Assembly: GCA_023053685.1 (NCBI GenBank) | Contig: JALIGW010000013.1 | Coordinates: 21,093,501 to 21,157,500, forward strand | Reading direction: 5' to 3' | Source of the DNA: Diadophis punctatus similis | Lineage: Eukaryota; Chordata; Lepidosauria; Squamata; Dipsadidae | DNA length: 64,000 nt | Shown here: positions 1 to 11,559 of the stretch, in pieces | Position numbering within the stretch: position 1 is the stretch's first letter | Layout: the number at the start of each line of letters is the position of its first letter | Program-made: the position numbers and the translations under genes | The notes under the pieces: model-generated | What the model saw: the letters and a program-made list of their open reading frames with translations, nothing else | Database searches by the model: none | Told to the model about the DNA's origin: nothing

Positions 1-1542
1 TGAAAGTAGCTATAGTTTCCTGGATTTGTACAAAATGAATAACTCTGGATAGTTGAAAACAGAACAAAACTGTTCTGATTGTCTTCTGCATGATTCCATC
101 TAAACTCTTACACATAATGCTAAGTCACAGTTCAACAAGCAAAGAAGCTAAATTAAACTTCAGCCTTCTACCATTGCTGAGTGTTGAATGTTTTTACATT
201 ATGGCCATATGATGAGAATCAGTAGTTAACTTTTTTGTTATATGTTGTTTAGGATGGCCATCCATATTTCACAATTTTATAGTCTGGCATTTGAGAAAGA
301 AAGCTGATGTAAGCAGTCATTTAATGAGTGAGTTGCTGGTCCCAATTGTAATTACTAAATTAGAACAACCTATAATTTTAGGAATAATTATAGCAATTAT
401 AATATATTGTAACCTAGGTTTATTAATAGTTTTGCCTCAATCATATTCACTTTAAAAATTAATAAAAGGCAAAATGACCACTGTCATTCCTATTTCCCAT
501 ATTAATGCCACAGTTATCAACTACAGAGATAATGATGGGATTAAAGTGTTGAAAGTTAGTCTTCTACCATCTGGAGACAACTAGGATCCTCAGCCCACAA
601 AAGAAGTTACTTAGTGTTGGATTCTTTGATGATTTGGCTAAAATACTTCAAAAAGTTGACTCATATGCATGGTTATTTCTTTTAAAACAGTTGAATAATA
701 CATGTAGTATTACACAAAGAGATGGAAGTCAAAATTTCTAAAACTATAAAAGATTGACATAACAACGAGCTCAGACAGTATCACTATAGAAGTCTTAAGC
801 TTTCCACCTTTAATAACATTCTTTGATAATATTCAAATCTAACCACACTGGACCATAGACTCTCAAACATCAGTATAACAGCAAAGAGATGTTAAAATCA
901 TTTTCAGGCAATTGAATGACTTAAAACAAGAAACAGCATTCTAGGAATATCTGTTCAACCAGTCAGTTATGGAAAGCTGATTATTGCATGCATGAAAATG
1001 GAGCTCTTGCTGTTGACATCTATATTTTAATCAAAGGAATTAATAGAAGTCAAATCTTAGAGGAAAAGCATGTAGTTGTAAATAATACAGCATTGTATTA
1101 CAAAGATTACTGATAAACAGGATGCAAGATATGGCTTAAACTATATCCCAAGTGCCTTCCCTGGTGTAAAGTCTGTAAACTTTACCTAAGACACCTCTGA
1201 ACATGTAGATGAATGGAAGTCTAGACAAGCATGCTAATTTTACATTCATAGAAAGATAGTGAGCAAAGAAAAAAGAAACTATATCTGTTAAATACAAGAG
1301 GAATGTTGGAGTTTAATCCCAATCTAGAAAAAGAATAAACCGTTTCCCAACATATCAAGTTATCCTACTGCTGTTTAAATTTCTTTGGTGTAATGATGAT
1401 TTTCTTGAGGCCCTTTGGAAAGCAAAAACTAATTCATTTTAAGGTGCTTAGATATTTTTTTCAGAGGGCAAAAAGAGCATGCAAACTAGCAAATCTCCAT
1501 GTTGCTTTCTTGAGTTCATTTAATAGCAAAAGTAATAGCAGT
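1..1542. other. AT-rich unique DNA, nothing recognised
   Basis: I see no gene, no recognisable transposon end and no long ORF here. The stretch is AT-rich and looks like ordinary intergenic or intronic sequence. Confidence 0.5.
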
Positions 1543-1597
1543 GGATGGTTGGTTGGTTGGTTGGTTGGTTGGTTGGTTGGTTGGTTGGTTAGTTGGA
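1543..1597. repeat. (TTGG)n microsatellite
   Basis: About eleven tandem GGTT units with one imperfect unit near the right end (GTTAGTTGG). It is a simple tetranucleotide microsatellite, and the short ORF across it is only the repeat translated. Confidence 0.95.
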
Positions 1598-3230
1598 TGA
1601 ATGAACAGATGGGCTGATAGATGGATAGAATTAATTTTCATTTTTCACATGCAATATAATACTAACACTCTTTGAAACACTGCCTCCTTTTAAGTAAGTT
1701 TCCTTTTTTCTTTCAACCTTGATAAGTTTTGATAAAATGGGATAAGTTAAACATGGAAGCATTTTTCCAAGGAAATCTTCTCTCCATGGAAAAACCATAC
1801 CTGTTAAAACTATAGGATTCTCCTCCTTGAAATAAATGAGCAGGACCGCATCTCGTCAGCATCATATTAGCACTGGAGTAGTTAAGATATACTTCCTAAA
1901 TCCTAACTCAACATGTGCCACGGGATCTGTTTTTCTACAAGCTTCCCAACTACTTGCATCCTGGTAACTACACATTGATTCAGGCACCCTTATGAAAAAA
2001 AAACAGATATAAATGTTTGTGGTTAAGGTGATAACCCTTTTGTTTTCTCTGTAATTCATCACAGGGCTTGTCAGGGATGACAGCTCAGGCGAATATTTTT
2101 TTTTTGAACACCTCTTTATCTGACAGCTCCATGCATCATAAAGCAGCAAACAGAATTAGATCAAAGTTTACCAGTCTCTGCCGCCTTAGTAAGGTACGCA
2201 ATCCTGTTTGTATCTTTATCCAGGCTCTGACAGTTCATTTTAACTGGCAACAGGGGGGAAAGGAATACTAGCGACTAGGGGGTGGGTGGATGAGGAATGG
2301 GGAGAAGGAGAAAAAGATTCTTTTAAGGAGGCAGAGAAGTGCAGCTTCTTTTCAAAAAGTACAGTGTTTTCACATATCATTTCCCTCTGACATCTGTGAT
2401 GCCCAACATACTTGGATGCAGTCTATCTTTACACATGGTACAAAAGCCAGATTGTCAGAGAAAAGGCTTAATCAGCATGTGATCCTATTTAGGGACACTC
2501 GCATGTGCACGTTCATAATCCTGACTTTTGTTTAATATCAATGGCAAAGATTGACTGCATAGCCTTTCAACAATGGCGTAGGGTCCATCTGGTACACGCT
2601 GCCATTCTAAAGGCTGCCAGGAAGGAACACAAGTTTTCCTGGCAGGCTGCCTAAATTTTAGTGAGTGAAACCCCAGTACTTAGTTGTTAGAAAGCAGCAG
2701 GAGGAGGGGAACTCCATTCAGTCTAACAATCAAAGCCAGGCAAAGTACAGTAAATGCCTGAAAAATGAATTTTATTCATAAACTCTATTAACAGTATCCA
2801 GGAACTTTCAATACTCTGATTTTCTTACATTGAGCGTGGAAGAGATCAACGTAGCTGTGAAAGATGCTACAGAAGAGATGGTGTTAACACAGGAGGCTGG
2901 GTGGGGGGAAAGGGAGTATTTTTGGAGTGGGAGACTTCACATCTGATCTACCGCTGGGAAAGAATGCATCCTGTATATGTGGAAAGAGGAGGGAAGGGTT
3001 GCAGATGGTAAGTGAAGACTGGAGGATTTAAAGTATTGCTGAGTAATGAGGATTATTATTGTATTGCCTAATAATAATTTCAACCCCACCAAAGGAGAGA
3101 AATATTTTGTGATTCCCATTTTGTCACTTCCAACCTCTTGCTCCCTAGTCCGATGGATGCCTATGGCTTGGGCAAATGATTGACATTCCATTAACACAAG
3201 ACATAGACGAACTTGTCTTACCTTTTAATC
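1598..3230. other. Unique DNA, nothing recognised
   Basis: No gene or mobile element identified. Short open frames here have no recognisable domain or codon bias. A GGGTGGGGGGAAAGGG purine run lies near 2899-2914. Confidence 0.45.
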
Positions 3231-3232
3231 AC

Positions 3233-3415
3233 CATATTTTTTGGAGTATAAGACACACCAGAGTATAAGATGCACCTTAGTTTTTGGGGAGGAAAATAGA
3301 GAAAAAAATCTACCTACCAGGTATTCATCTGGCTAGTGTTCTTAGTCTGGTCAGCTTCAGCACATTATTTTATCCCCTGGTTAGGGCTGAAAAAAATCTT
3401 CTTCGGAGGGAGTAG
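3233..3415 (+). mobile_element. TA-type DNA transposon fragment (GGAGTATAAGAC family)
   Basis: It begins with CCATATTTTTTGGAGTATAA, the terminal sequence shared with the elements at 20405 and 21680, and repeats the internal GAGTATAAGATGCACC motif. No matching right terminus is visible, so this is a truncated and decayed copy. The right limit is approximate. Confidence 0.6.
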
Positions 3416-3535
3416 CAATGAAAACAATTAAATTATGAACTATTTTTATATATTGTCTAAATGCATAAACTAAAGTTTTTCAAAAAACTATTTTAAGGGC
3501 ATGAACTTACAATTGCTGGCTGCTACTAATGTGTT

Positions 3536-3646
<111 letters not shown>

Positions 3647-3902
3647 CTGATTAACAATTTTGGTTATAGTAGTAAAATGTAATACAAACTAAACTTAAAG
3701 AAAGAAAATTGAAAGAGTAAAAAGTGCAAGAAAAATGATGAAAGAAAAAGAGAGAAAAAAGTAATATAATAAGGAAAGAAAAAAGAAATATATAGAAGAA
3801 ACCTCTAAGCTTCATTACAACAAAAATAAACAAATTTAGCAACTTTTCAATCCTTCTAAGGTTACAAACATTTATCTCTTCATCCCATATCATATTAGAT
3901 AA

Positions 3903-4014
3903 GAGATGTAAAATATGTTGAAAAGAGGTTTTTTTTTAATGAATTTGTCTATAGATAATAGACAAATTATTTTTAAAAAACCTCTTTTCAACATATTTTA
4001 ATCTTAATCAAATA
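3903..4014. repeat. AT-rich fold-back inverted repeat
   Basis: The left arm AAAATATGTTGAAAAGAGG is matched by the inverted CCTCTTTTCAACATATTTTA. A second inner inverted pair is formed by AATTTGTCTAT and ATAGACAAATT. Together they form a nearly continuous hairpin of about 100 bases. No clear flanking duplication was found, so this may be a small MITE or a locally generated palindrome. Confidence 0.75.
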
Positions 4015-4194
4015 AACCAATTTTATATTCTTGCCTTTTATTTATAACAATTTAATCTTTAATTCATTCAAATATTATTGAAGGATTTGATTTGTCTCCA
4101 TTTCTTCTTTGCCCCATTGCATAGAGTTCTTCAGACTTTAACAAGATTCTTTTCTAAAACCAATAAGAAAAGAAAGTTAGAAAATATTACTTCA

Positions 4195-4470
4195 CAGAAA
4201 GAGTAGTGGAAGCTCGGAACCAACTTTCAGTAGAAGTAGAGGGTCAGTCATCAATAACTGAGTTTAAACATGCTTGATACATGCCTATCATCTGACAATT
4301 TTTTTAACAACAACAACAACAACAACTTGGAACAGCTTCCATCCTGTGATGATACAGTATCTGTAACACTGTCAAACATCCAGATTTGCCTATCCCATGT
4401 CCTTGCTAAGCACTCAATAGGTAGACAAAAATGCAAAACCCCATCTGAACATCTGGCTGACTGTGCGATG

Positions 4471-4474
<4 letters not shown>
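4195..4474 (+). mobile_element. LINE-type 3' remnant ending at an (AAT)n array
   Basis: Two LINE-like protein fragments can be read on the plus strand. The first (about 4205-4272) resembles the C-terminal VVEAWN..LP..V..S..EFK pattern of CR1/L2-group proteins. The second (about 4400-4470) reads HVLAKHSIGRQ..., then EHLAD, and resembles the C-terminal VLGKDSIG...HLAD fragment at 46450. The remnant stops where the AAT array starts, so it is likely a 3' end. Stops and frame breaks make it dead. R4/Dong affinity is an inference. Confidence 0.45.
4306..4326. repeat. (CAA)n microsatellite inside the LINE remnant
   Basis: Seven AAC units interrupt the LINE remnant between its two recognisable protein fragments. 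Confidence 0.9.
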
Positions 4475-4568
<94 letters not shown>

Positions 4569-4569
4569 A
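4473..4569. repeat. (AAT)n(AAC)n microsatellite
   Basis: About 19 AAT units are followed by about 13 AAC units. Read on either strand this gives poly-Asn or poly-Leu ORFs, which are not genes. The array sits immediately downstream of the LINE remnant. Confidence 0.97.
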
Positions 4570-4669
4570 CAACATAAAAATAATTAAATGAATTAATTCA
4601 AGGGTGGGGGAACCACAAACTCAAATAGCAGATTTGATGGACTACTGAGTCTTTTTCTGAGTCAGATTT

Positions 4670-5128
4670 TTATGTTTCTATGTTTCTATACAAAAATTCC
4701 AGGTCAAACTCTTGGTTTGCATTGTGCATTTTTTTAAATTTTAAAGCCTCAGCCAATTTATTTTGTAGATCCAGTAAAAAATCTTTTTCTAATTCATTCA
4801 CTTGGTCTCTTTGTTGTAAATTGACTTTTGATACCTTTCCTATGTTATGAGCTAATTTTTTTCTACATTCATCATTTCTTCAATAATATCTTTTGGACAT
4901 AATCTATCCATAGAAGTAGACATCATTGCTGACATTAATGGTGTTATGGCTACTATTTTCTGAGTCCATTCTTGAAGTCTCCTTCAGTATTTTTATTTTC
5001 AGAACATTTTGTAACATTTTGCAACATTTTGTAACTTTGGAAATATTTCCTCTACCTGAAAAAAATCAATCCTCTCTAGTGTCCAGTTTGAAATCATGAA
5101 ATCACTTATTTTTGTTATGTCTTCTAAG
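4670..5128. other. AT-rich DNA, nothing recognised
   Basis: Low-complexity T-rich sequence without a recognisable element. Several short TTTTGTAACATTTTG-like repeats lie around 5005-5035. Confidence 0.4.
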
Positions 5129-5522
5129 TGTCAGGGTTCCAAGTAACACCCCCAACTAAAGAAGACTCCGAGGCTAGTGATTCCTCAAAGTTTCATTTTA
5201 TTAGAGATGTCATATTGGCACATCTGGGAAAACCCGAATCTGAGAGTTCCGGGTTTTCCCCATCCAAAAGAAAGTCAAAGATCCATTCCCTGCACCCACA
5301 AGTCCATCGCATGGTCCAATCATTTCAACGTTCCAACTGGAGATGGCCCCCAGTCACTCCCATCCAGGTGCAGGCTGAGTGTCCTTGACACCCATAGAAA
5401 AGAATGTTGTTATGGCTAATCCTCCACCGGCTCCTTGCAATCCCCCCTCCCATTTTCCCCAGGCACTAAATGTGGCAGCCATGAAGCTCCAACAACAAAA
5501 AAAAAAGCTTCCAGGACTGACA
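5129..5522 (-). mobile_element. Solo LTR with 5-bp target duplication
   Basis: The 394-bp unit begins TGTCAGGGTTCC and ends GGACTGACA, giving the TG...CA termini and short inverted ends typical of retroviral or Gypsy LTRs. It is flanked on both sides by CTAAG (5124-5128 and 5523-5527). A polyadenylation signal AATAAA is present on the minus strand (complement of 5197-5202), suggesting minus orientation. No internal gag or pol sequence adjoins it, so it is a solo LTR left by recombination. Gypsy versus ERV cannot be decided from the LTR alone. Confidence 0.8.
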
Positions 5523-5529
5523 CTAAGAG

Positions 5530-6545
5530 GCAAAAGAGAATATATTTACCATGAGAAGCTGTTAGTTCTTTATACTTAGTTCCAAAATCTTATTGTAAAA
5601 AAATCCAATGTTTCACATTTATTTGGAAAATTAGTTCATTTATAACTTTCCATGATCAAAATCTTACTTAGCTTTTTGCTGTTTATTTCAGATTTTTAAA
5701 ATTCTTAAGCTTTGATTAAAATTTTCCTTTATTCAGAATTGAAGCAGACTCACCCAGAATTTTCAAATTTGTTGGTCTGAAGATCTCTAATGGCTTAGAA
5801 GTAGCTAATAAGCAATTCCCTAAAGTGATGAGATAAATGAGGTTTGAAAATTTAGTGTCCTTTAAAAGTCTCTTCCAATAAGATGCTAATAAGATTATTC
5901 ATCCTGTCATTTCCTGGGGTTCAAATCCACAGAAAACTGCTGTCATGTGGTCTCCTCATGAGGAGCAGCCATCCAGAGCACATGTGGACAATCTTCTGTT
6001 CTCGCCTTACCTGGAAAGATTCCATGTATCCAGTCTATTCATTAGTTCCTTGGCCACAAAAAAATCTTCAGTTCACCACAGCTCCCCTGGAAGTCTGGTT
6101 TCTTCATATCCTATGGCTGATGGAATCATTTAAGCCATTGATTGCCTGCATTTGGGTACAAACAACTCTATATTTTAGCAGGTAACACATATACTCATGA
6201 CTTTTCTTTTCTGATGCAGCCTCAAGTGAGTGCTCAGAAGCATTTGCTTTTGCTTTCCACGTCATGTAAAAATGTGGCCATGACATTGGGAATATCTTAT
6301 GTACAAACCTGAAACTGAAATAATTCTCTTCTAGACTTGCCAGCATAATCAAGTGCAAATATTTGATCCAAGAAAGACTGCCTGTATGCTTGAGAAGATT
6401 TCACAAGTGGTACTTTTAAGAATAAACAAAATATTATTAAGGCTGTAGGAGAATTCTTACAGAGAATTATAGTAAAGGTCTCATTAGGGAATGGCCCAAT
6501 TTTCCTTGTGAATGATTTAGTAAAAGAAAACTGCATTAAAATTAA
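5530..6545. other. Unique DNA, nothing recognised
   Basis: Moderately complex sequence with no recognised gene or repeat. The small ORFs overlap on both strands and look like chance frames. Confidence 0.4.
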
Positions 6546-6549
6546 TTTG

Positions 6550-6785
6550 AATTCATCCTTGCCAGGCAGAAAATCTCTCGGTTGTAAACACCAACCTCTT
6601 AATTAGACAAGTTGCCCTTTTGTTTTCGAACAACAGCCCAACAGATATGTTTCTGCCATACTGAGTTGTCTTATGAGGATTAGCTAAAAGAAACTGCATG
6701 TTGAACTTCACCTTTTAATTAACTTTTAATGAATTGTTTATCCAACAGAGCCTGTCATACTCAGAGCACCAAAATAGGGGCGCAT
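6550..6785. promoter_or_regulatory. Candidate conserved non-coding element
   Basis: A complex, non-repetitive AT-rich block with several homeodomain-type cores (TTAATTAG, TTTTAATTAAC, TTTTAATGAATTG). It contains no ORF. This is inference from composition only; conservation cannot be tested here. Confidence 0.2.
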
Positions 6786-6789
6786 CTAC

Positions 6790-8230
6790 AGCTCCACATT
6801 AAAGATATTTTGAAAAATATATTCTGTGTATATTATAGGTTTCCTCTCTGTCATACTTGTGTACCCCTATAATACTGCTCAATCATAAGTATTGATTCAG
6901 AGTCAGATAATCCCATGTTATTTAGAATATGTATTATAAAGTCATCACTGAACAAAGCAGTGCAGGGTAGAAGCAATATCTAATTATGTAAACATACCAT
7001 CTTTATTTGTCAATCTCTGTTGCAGGGAAATAGATTTTCTTTATTTATGATGGCCTCAGTAGAGTTATTTCAGGTGGAGTGTTGTGGGGAGGTGTTGGCT
7101 GTCATGCCCTTGGCTGTTGGCAACATAGGCTCCTGTCTAGCTTGACAATGATTGGATTCTGGGAAAAAGCTAGATCGAGCTGAGGATCTGTGGTGTGGCG
7201 TGTGTAATCAGTCTTGGCACTTGCTGTCAGGAAGACAACTTTGGTTCTGAGTCTGGAGGATCATTAGGAATGATACATCAAATGCTTGAAAACAAATGGG
7301 GGCTTAATCTTCAATAAAAGAAAACATCAGCAAAAAGTGCCTTCCATGATTCTGGTTACCTGACATGCTGGGGAAAATTGGCAGGTTTACCTGTATTGCA
7401 TTTTCTTTTTCCAGTGTTTACAGAATTTACCCAGCATATATTGCCACAGAAGACAACAAATCTATTTTCCCGCGCAAAAGACTGAAGTGAAAATGGCCTC
7501 ACATTTAAACCCACAATCTTAGATTGTTTTAAATCAATAAGTTATTTCCTCCCCAAAGTCTTAGTTGGTGGAGACAAATCTTAATTGATAGAGCTGAGAA
7601 TTCTGACCTCTTTTTGGTTCAAAGCTACTCTGCTTCCAATATGCTACTACATAAGAAGTGTGAAAGCAAATGATCAAGAAATCATTTCCACTCTCTGTTA
7701 GCCATACTTTAGTACTTACTAAAGTATGACTAAGATGGAAACTTCAGTTAATAAAGGATGGAGATAAATCTTTTTCTTGATTGATAACTGTAATTGTTTT
7801 GGCTTTATGACCTCTGTACATGTATCCATTTTGAAATAATCTGTGGGTGATGTCATATATTGTTTAATTTTGATTATTGAAAAGGAGAAATGACTATTAG
7901 CAGAAGAAAATTGTGATAAAAGGTTAAATTGGATGTAATCCTGCTCCATGCTATTTAGAGATCAATTCCATCCAGCCTTGGGCTAGAGAAGGGCTGTTGT
8001 AGTTGGGAATCTTGGAAACTGTACTCCAGCGTGGGAAAACCAACTTGAAAACAAATACTCATTTGTTATGCTTTTCCAAGATTATATAATGCTAGCATTT
8101 TGGACTGATTTTTTTTCAGCATTGTTTGAGCACAGTTAAATCAGCTAAATTGAAATGAGTCAATTAATTATTCCAAGTACCATTATTTTTTGATGATTTC
8201 TATGCTCATCTGTATGTTATTCCTAAACAA
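6790..8230. other. Unique DNA with decayed repeat traces
   Basis: No gene recognised. A short stretch at about 7985-8045 (GGGCTGTTGTAGTTGGGAAT) resembles the interior of small vertebrate hAT MITEs but lacks both ends. Confidence 0.35.
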
Positions 8231-8238
8231 GTCCATAG

Positions 8239-8505
8239 CAGAGGTGGGTTCCTACCAGTCCGGACCGGTTCTATAGAACCATTAGTAACTTGGCGGCCTG
8301 GGTCACTGGAACCGGCACCGACCCAGTCTGCCACGCCCCCGAGCTGGTTCTCTCAGCGGCGCCATAGGTGCCGCCATCTTGTTTTTTGCTTCTGCGCATG
8401 CGCAGAAGCTTTTTTTAGTACTGCGCATATGTGCGTGTGTGGTGAGCACCCACGCAGCTCGTCCCTGAGCGAACCGGTAGTAGAAGAATCCGGAACCCAC
8501 CCCTG
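8239..8505. mobile_element. Non-autonomous hAT element, GGTGGGTTCC family
   Basis: The 267-bp element starts CAGAGGTGGGTTCCTACC and ends GGAACCCACCCCTG, giving good terminal inverted repeats. The flanks are GTCCATAG (8231-8238) and GTTCATAG (8506-8513), an 8-bp target duplication with one mismatch, diagnostic of hAT. The interior is GC-rich and carries a CTTCTGCGCATGCGCAGAAG palindrome. It has no transposase. Sister copies lie at 16761, 28188 and 41478. Confidence 0.92.
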
Positions 8506-8752
8506 GTTCATAGTTATATTTTATGTTCAAGGCTAAACAAGACAGTAATGTTCCTTAGTTTAATTCAATAGCTGGCCTTTGTAAATCATGGTTTTTGATC
8601 TTACAAAAATCATGGATTTTAACAAATACCATTCAGTTTAGCCAAGGTCAGGTTCAGACTTGATTCTCTCACCACTTGATTCTGTAATACTTCATTCCAG
8701 TGCATACATTTACTTTGGCGAATCACATGCTGTGCAATGTTATGCAATAGTA

Positions 8753-9122
8753 CAGGTAGTCCTCGACTTACGACCACAATTGAGCCCAAAATTTCTGTTG
8801 TTAAGTGAGACATTTGTTATGTGAGCTTTGCCACATTTTATGACCTTTCTTGCTACAGTTGTTAAGCGAATCACTGCAGTTGTTAAGTTAGTAACAAGGT
8901 TGTTAAGTTGGAAGGTCAGAAAAGTTGATCACATGACCCTGGGATACTGCAACCATCATAAATATGAGTCAGTTGCCAAGCATCTGAATTTTGATCACAT
9001 GACCATGAGGATGCTAAAACACTTGTAAGTGTGAAAAACAGCGATAAATCACTTTCTTCAGTACTGTGGTAAGTTTGAATGGTCACTAAATGAACTGTTT
9101 GTTGTAAGTCAAAGATTACCTG
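8753..9122. mobile_element. TA-flanked MITE (GTCCTCGACTTAC family)
   Basis: The 370-bp element has inverted termini CAGGTAGTCCTCGACTTACG and, at the right end, its imperfect complement (GTAAGTCAAAGATTACCTG). It is flanked by TA on both sides (8751-8752 and 9123-9124), which fits a Tc1/mariner-type element. The interior contains repeated GTTGTTAAG-type subterminal motifs and GATCACATGACC twice. It is non-autonomous. Fragments of the family recur at 17641 and 48046. Confidence 0.85.
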
Positions 9123-9129
9123 TAGTTTA

Positions 9130-9905
9130 AAAATAGGAGAAGACCAAATCAAACATGACTGTGTGAGATTAGGCAAACTATAGGTCTTCTGTGTCATCAA
9201 CCAGGGGACTCAAATGCTTCTTCTGTCATGGAAATGAAATATCCACTCTGGACTGCAGATATGAACCACTTTCTAAAGCTGAGGTGATGATGAATAACAT
9301 AATGGATTTGAAGTAGGTCTTTTTTCATTCTAGACTTCATCAATATTAGTTGGCATACTGCTTTCAGTGAAAGTTACTTTTGAGTCCCGGTTTCTTCTAG
9401 GCCTATGAAGTTATTGTAATCAGTAACGCTTCAGTCAAGCATGGAATACTGAGGAAAATATGGGATTGTATTGAAAAGGCCATAGAATGGGGACATTTCT
9501 AACTGAACATATTTGAGGTTGAGTAATTAAAATGCTGATGAAATAACATGTCAAAAAGTGAGTTGTCCAATTTTATATGAATCAATGGGAGTTCTGACAT
9601 TGACTTTTGTGCAACGTATTTTACATTGATGGAATTTTAGATAGCTTTTATCTGGGTTTTATTTTTGCTAAATTGAAAAGAATCTTGTATCTACTTATCT
9701 GAAAATCAGCTCAGAGGGACCTATTTATAATGGTCATACATATATAACTTTTAATCGTATTTCTAATTATATGTCATATCCATAGTTATAGCATTATCAT
9801 GCAGATTAATTCAAACCTTTGTAAATAAGCAGAGTTAGTTTCCTCTTTGAATTTTTATTCTACAGTTCTGGGGAAAACCTTGTTTCAGTCAAAGAAACAA
9901 GATCA
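9130..9905. other. Unique DNA, nothing recognised
   Basis: No recognisable gene, terminus or conserved motif. Confidence 0.4.
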
Positions 9906-9908
9906 AAG

Positions 9909-9964
<56 letters not shown>
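9909..9964. repeat. (GT)n microsatellite
   Basis: About 28 GT units, nearly pure, followed by GTCTGTGTGC. Confidence 0.98.
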
Positions 9965-9965
<1 letters not shown>

Positions 9966-10974
9966 TGTGTGCTTGGGTGGGGTGGGGGGAAGGAATGAAT
10001 AACAATGGCTGTTTTCCCCCAGTAGCCATGTTTGCAGCCATATTTATTATAAGTAGCCTTGGGCAAAAAACTTATACGTCTCATTAATCCAAATCAGCTT
10101 CCTGGGTTGTATGCTAAATGTGGTTGCAGTTGCCACATAGTATATGTTTTCTTTTACGCCTTTTGTTCTTCAGTACAGCACTTATGAAACTAAGGAACAA
10201 TTGTCACGTCCCATTGCATGAATAAAATGTACAAGAATTGATGGGGCTTTCTATCTAATGTAGTTACCATGAACCTGGTTTGTTTATTTAATGAACAAAA
10301 TGTCACAGTGTATCTGCATCCTACTGACATCTGAAACAGTGGCAGCTGTTAGTGGCAGATTTCCTGAAACAGAGGTGCAGAATTAACCAAGGCAATTTGC
10401 ATTTCATCCAAAACAAAATCCCTTTTGAAAATATTCTTTAAATGTCTATATATGCGTGCATGCACACATGCATATGTTGTGAACAGATGTTTTTGTGAAC
10501 TACTATAAAATGGCAGAGAGGCAAAGGCCATTTTTAATCCTGCTAAAATCAAACCAGCTTTATTGCAAATATATTTGCAGGACGTTTGGAATTATGATGA
10601 TTTAATTATCTAGTGGTATCTCAGTCAAAAGAAAAATGTCAATCATGGCTGTACTTAATATGTAATTTTTGTATTTATATTGAGATAAAAATATAGGGAA
10701 TTGTCATGAAAAACACTACAATTTATTGAAAAAATGTACTAAAATTTCTCCTTGTATTTTGGATTGGCATTTTTGCAGCAAACTTGTAAGGCTGATCATT
10801 TCCCAGTTTTGATAATGAGGGGAGGGGACCGTATAGTCATGGCAGAATAACCTGGTTAGGGAAACTTAAAGACAGATATAGCTGAGCAGAGATTTGAAGT
10901 CAGTTTCTCCAGTTGAGGTCCAACATCACAAATCTAAAGCTACAGATTTCTTTATTTGCAATTAAGGCTCATTC
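9965..10974. other. Unique DNA, nothing recognised
   Basis: No gene or repeat recognised. An alternating ATATATGCGTGCATGCACAC stretch lies near 10448-10470. Confidence 0.4.
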
Positions 10975-10977
10975 AAC

Positions 10978-11170
10978 TCAGTGGGATTGACTTCTGGCAA
11001 CTTTGGCTGAAGTTAAGCAGCATTGGAACTGATTATTACTTGGCTGGAAGACCACCAGATTTTAGGTGAGGCTGGAAATAAAAACAAAAAGTCCTAGATG
11101 AAGGCAATAGCAAATAACTTCCATATTTGTTGCCAAGAAGATGTATGTGTCCATGAAGTCATAGAAATCT
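10978..11170 (+). mobile_element. 5S-rRNA-derived SINE with BovB-like tail
   Basis: The segment GAAGTTAAGCAGCATTGGAA through ATTACTTGGCTGGAAGACC (about 11011-11060) follows the internal promoter region of vertebrate 5S rRNA (AAGCTAAGCAGG, TTAGTACTTGGATGGGAGACC). It is followed by GAAGGCAATAGCAAATAACT and TGCCAAGAAGATG, then GTGTCCATGAAGTCA. These resemble the BovB-derived tail shared by Sauria-type SINEs. It is a decayed chimeric SINE, not a functional 5S gene: the 5' third is missing or diverged and the box motifs carry substitutions. Confidence 0.7.
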
Positions 11171-11297
11171 ATTTCAATTGAAGGGAGATATTTCCTTTTT
11201 AGGCATGTGTAAGGTTACATTCTAATCCTGTTTATCAAAAGGAGGTTCTATTTCCTTCAATCATTTTTACTGTAACTTAAGACATGATCTGATATAC

Positions 11298-11551
11298 CAG
11301 TGATGGCGAACCTTTTTTTCCTCGGGTGCCAAAAGTGCATGCATGTGCGCTATCGCATATGTGTGAGTGCCCACACCCATAATTTATTTCGTTATTCTTA
11401 TATGCCGCCCAACTCCCGAAGGACTCAGCCAAAAATCAGCTGGCCAGTGCCCACATACGCGCTGGAGCTGAGCTAGGCAATGGCCCGCGTGCCGGCAGAT
11501 ATGGCTCCGCGTGCCACCTGTGGCACGCATGCCATAGGTTCGCCATCACTG
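11298..11551 (-). mobile_element. Non-autonomous hAT element, GATGGCGAACC family
   Basis: The 254-bp element has termini CAGTGATGGCGAACCT and AGGTTCGCCATCACTG and a perfect 8-bp duplication, TGATATAC, at 11290-11297 and 11552-11559. It is inverted relative to the sister copy at 37113. Its centre is replaced by a 3' fragment of an L2 LINE (see 11382-11427). Confidence 0.95.
11382..11427 (-). mobile_element. L2 LINE 3' tail inside a hAT element
   Basis: TTATTCTTATATGCCGCCCA followed by ACTCCCGAAGGACTCAG is the complement of the 3' end of the L2 at 54203-54260. Only the last 45 or so bases are present, in minus orientation, within the hAT element. Confidence 0.85.
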
Positions 11552-11559
11552 TGATATAC

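Noticed and set aside
4251..4587. Poly-Leu and poly-Asn ORFs on both strands
   Set aside because: They are readings of the (AAT)n/(AAC)n array joined to a LINE remnant.
11011..11060. A genuine 5S rRNA gene
   Set aside because: Only part of the 5S sequence is present, with substitutions, and it continues into a SINE tail rather than a T-run terminator.
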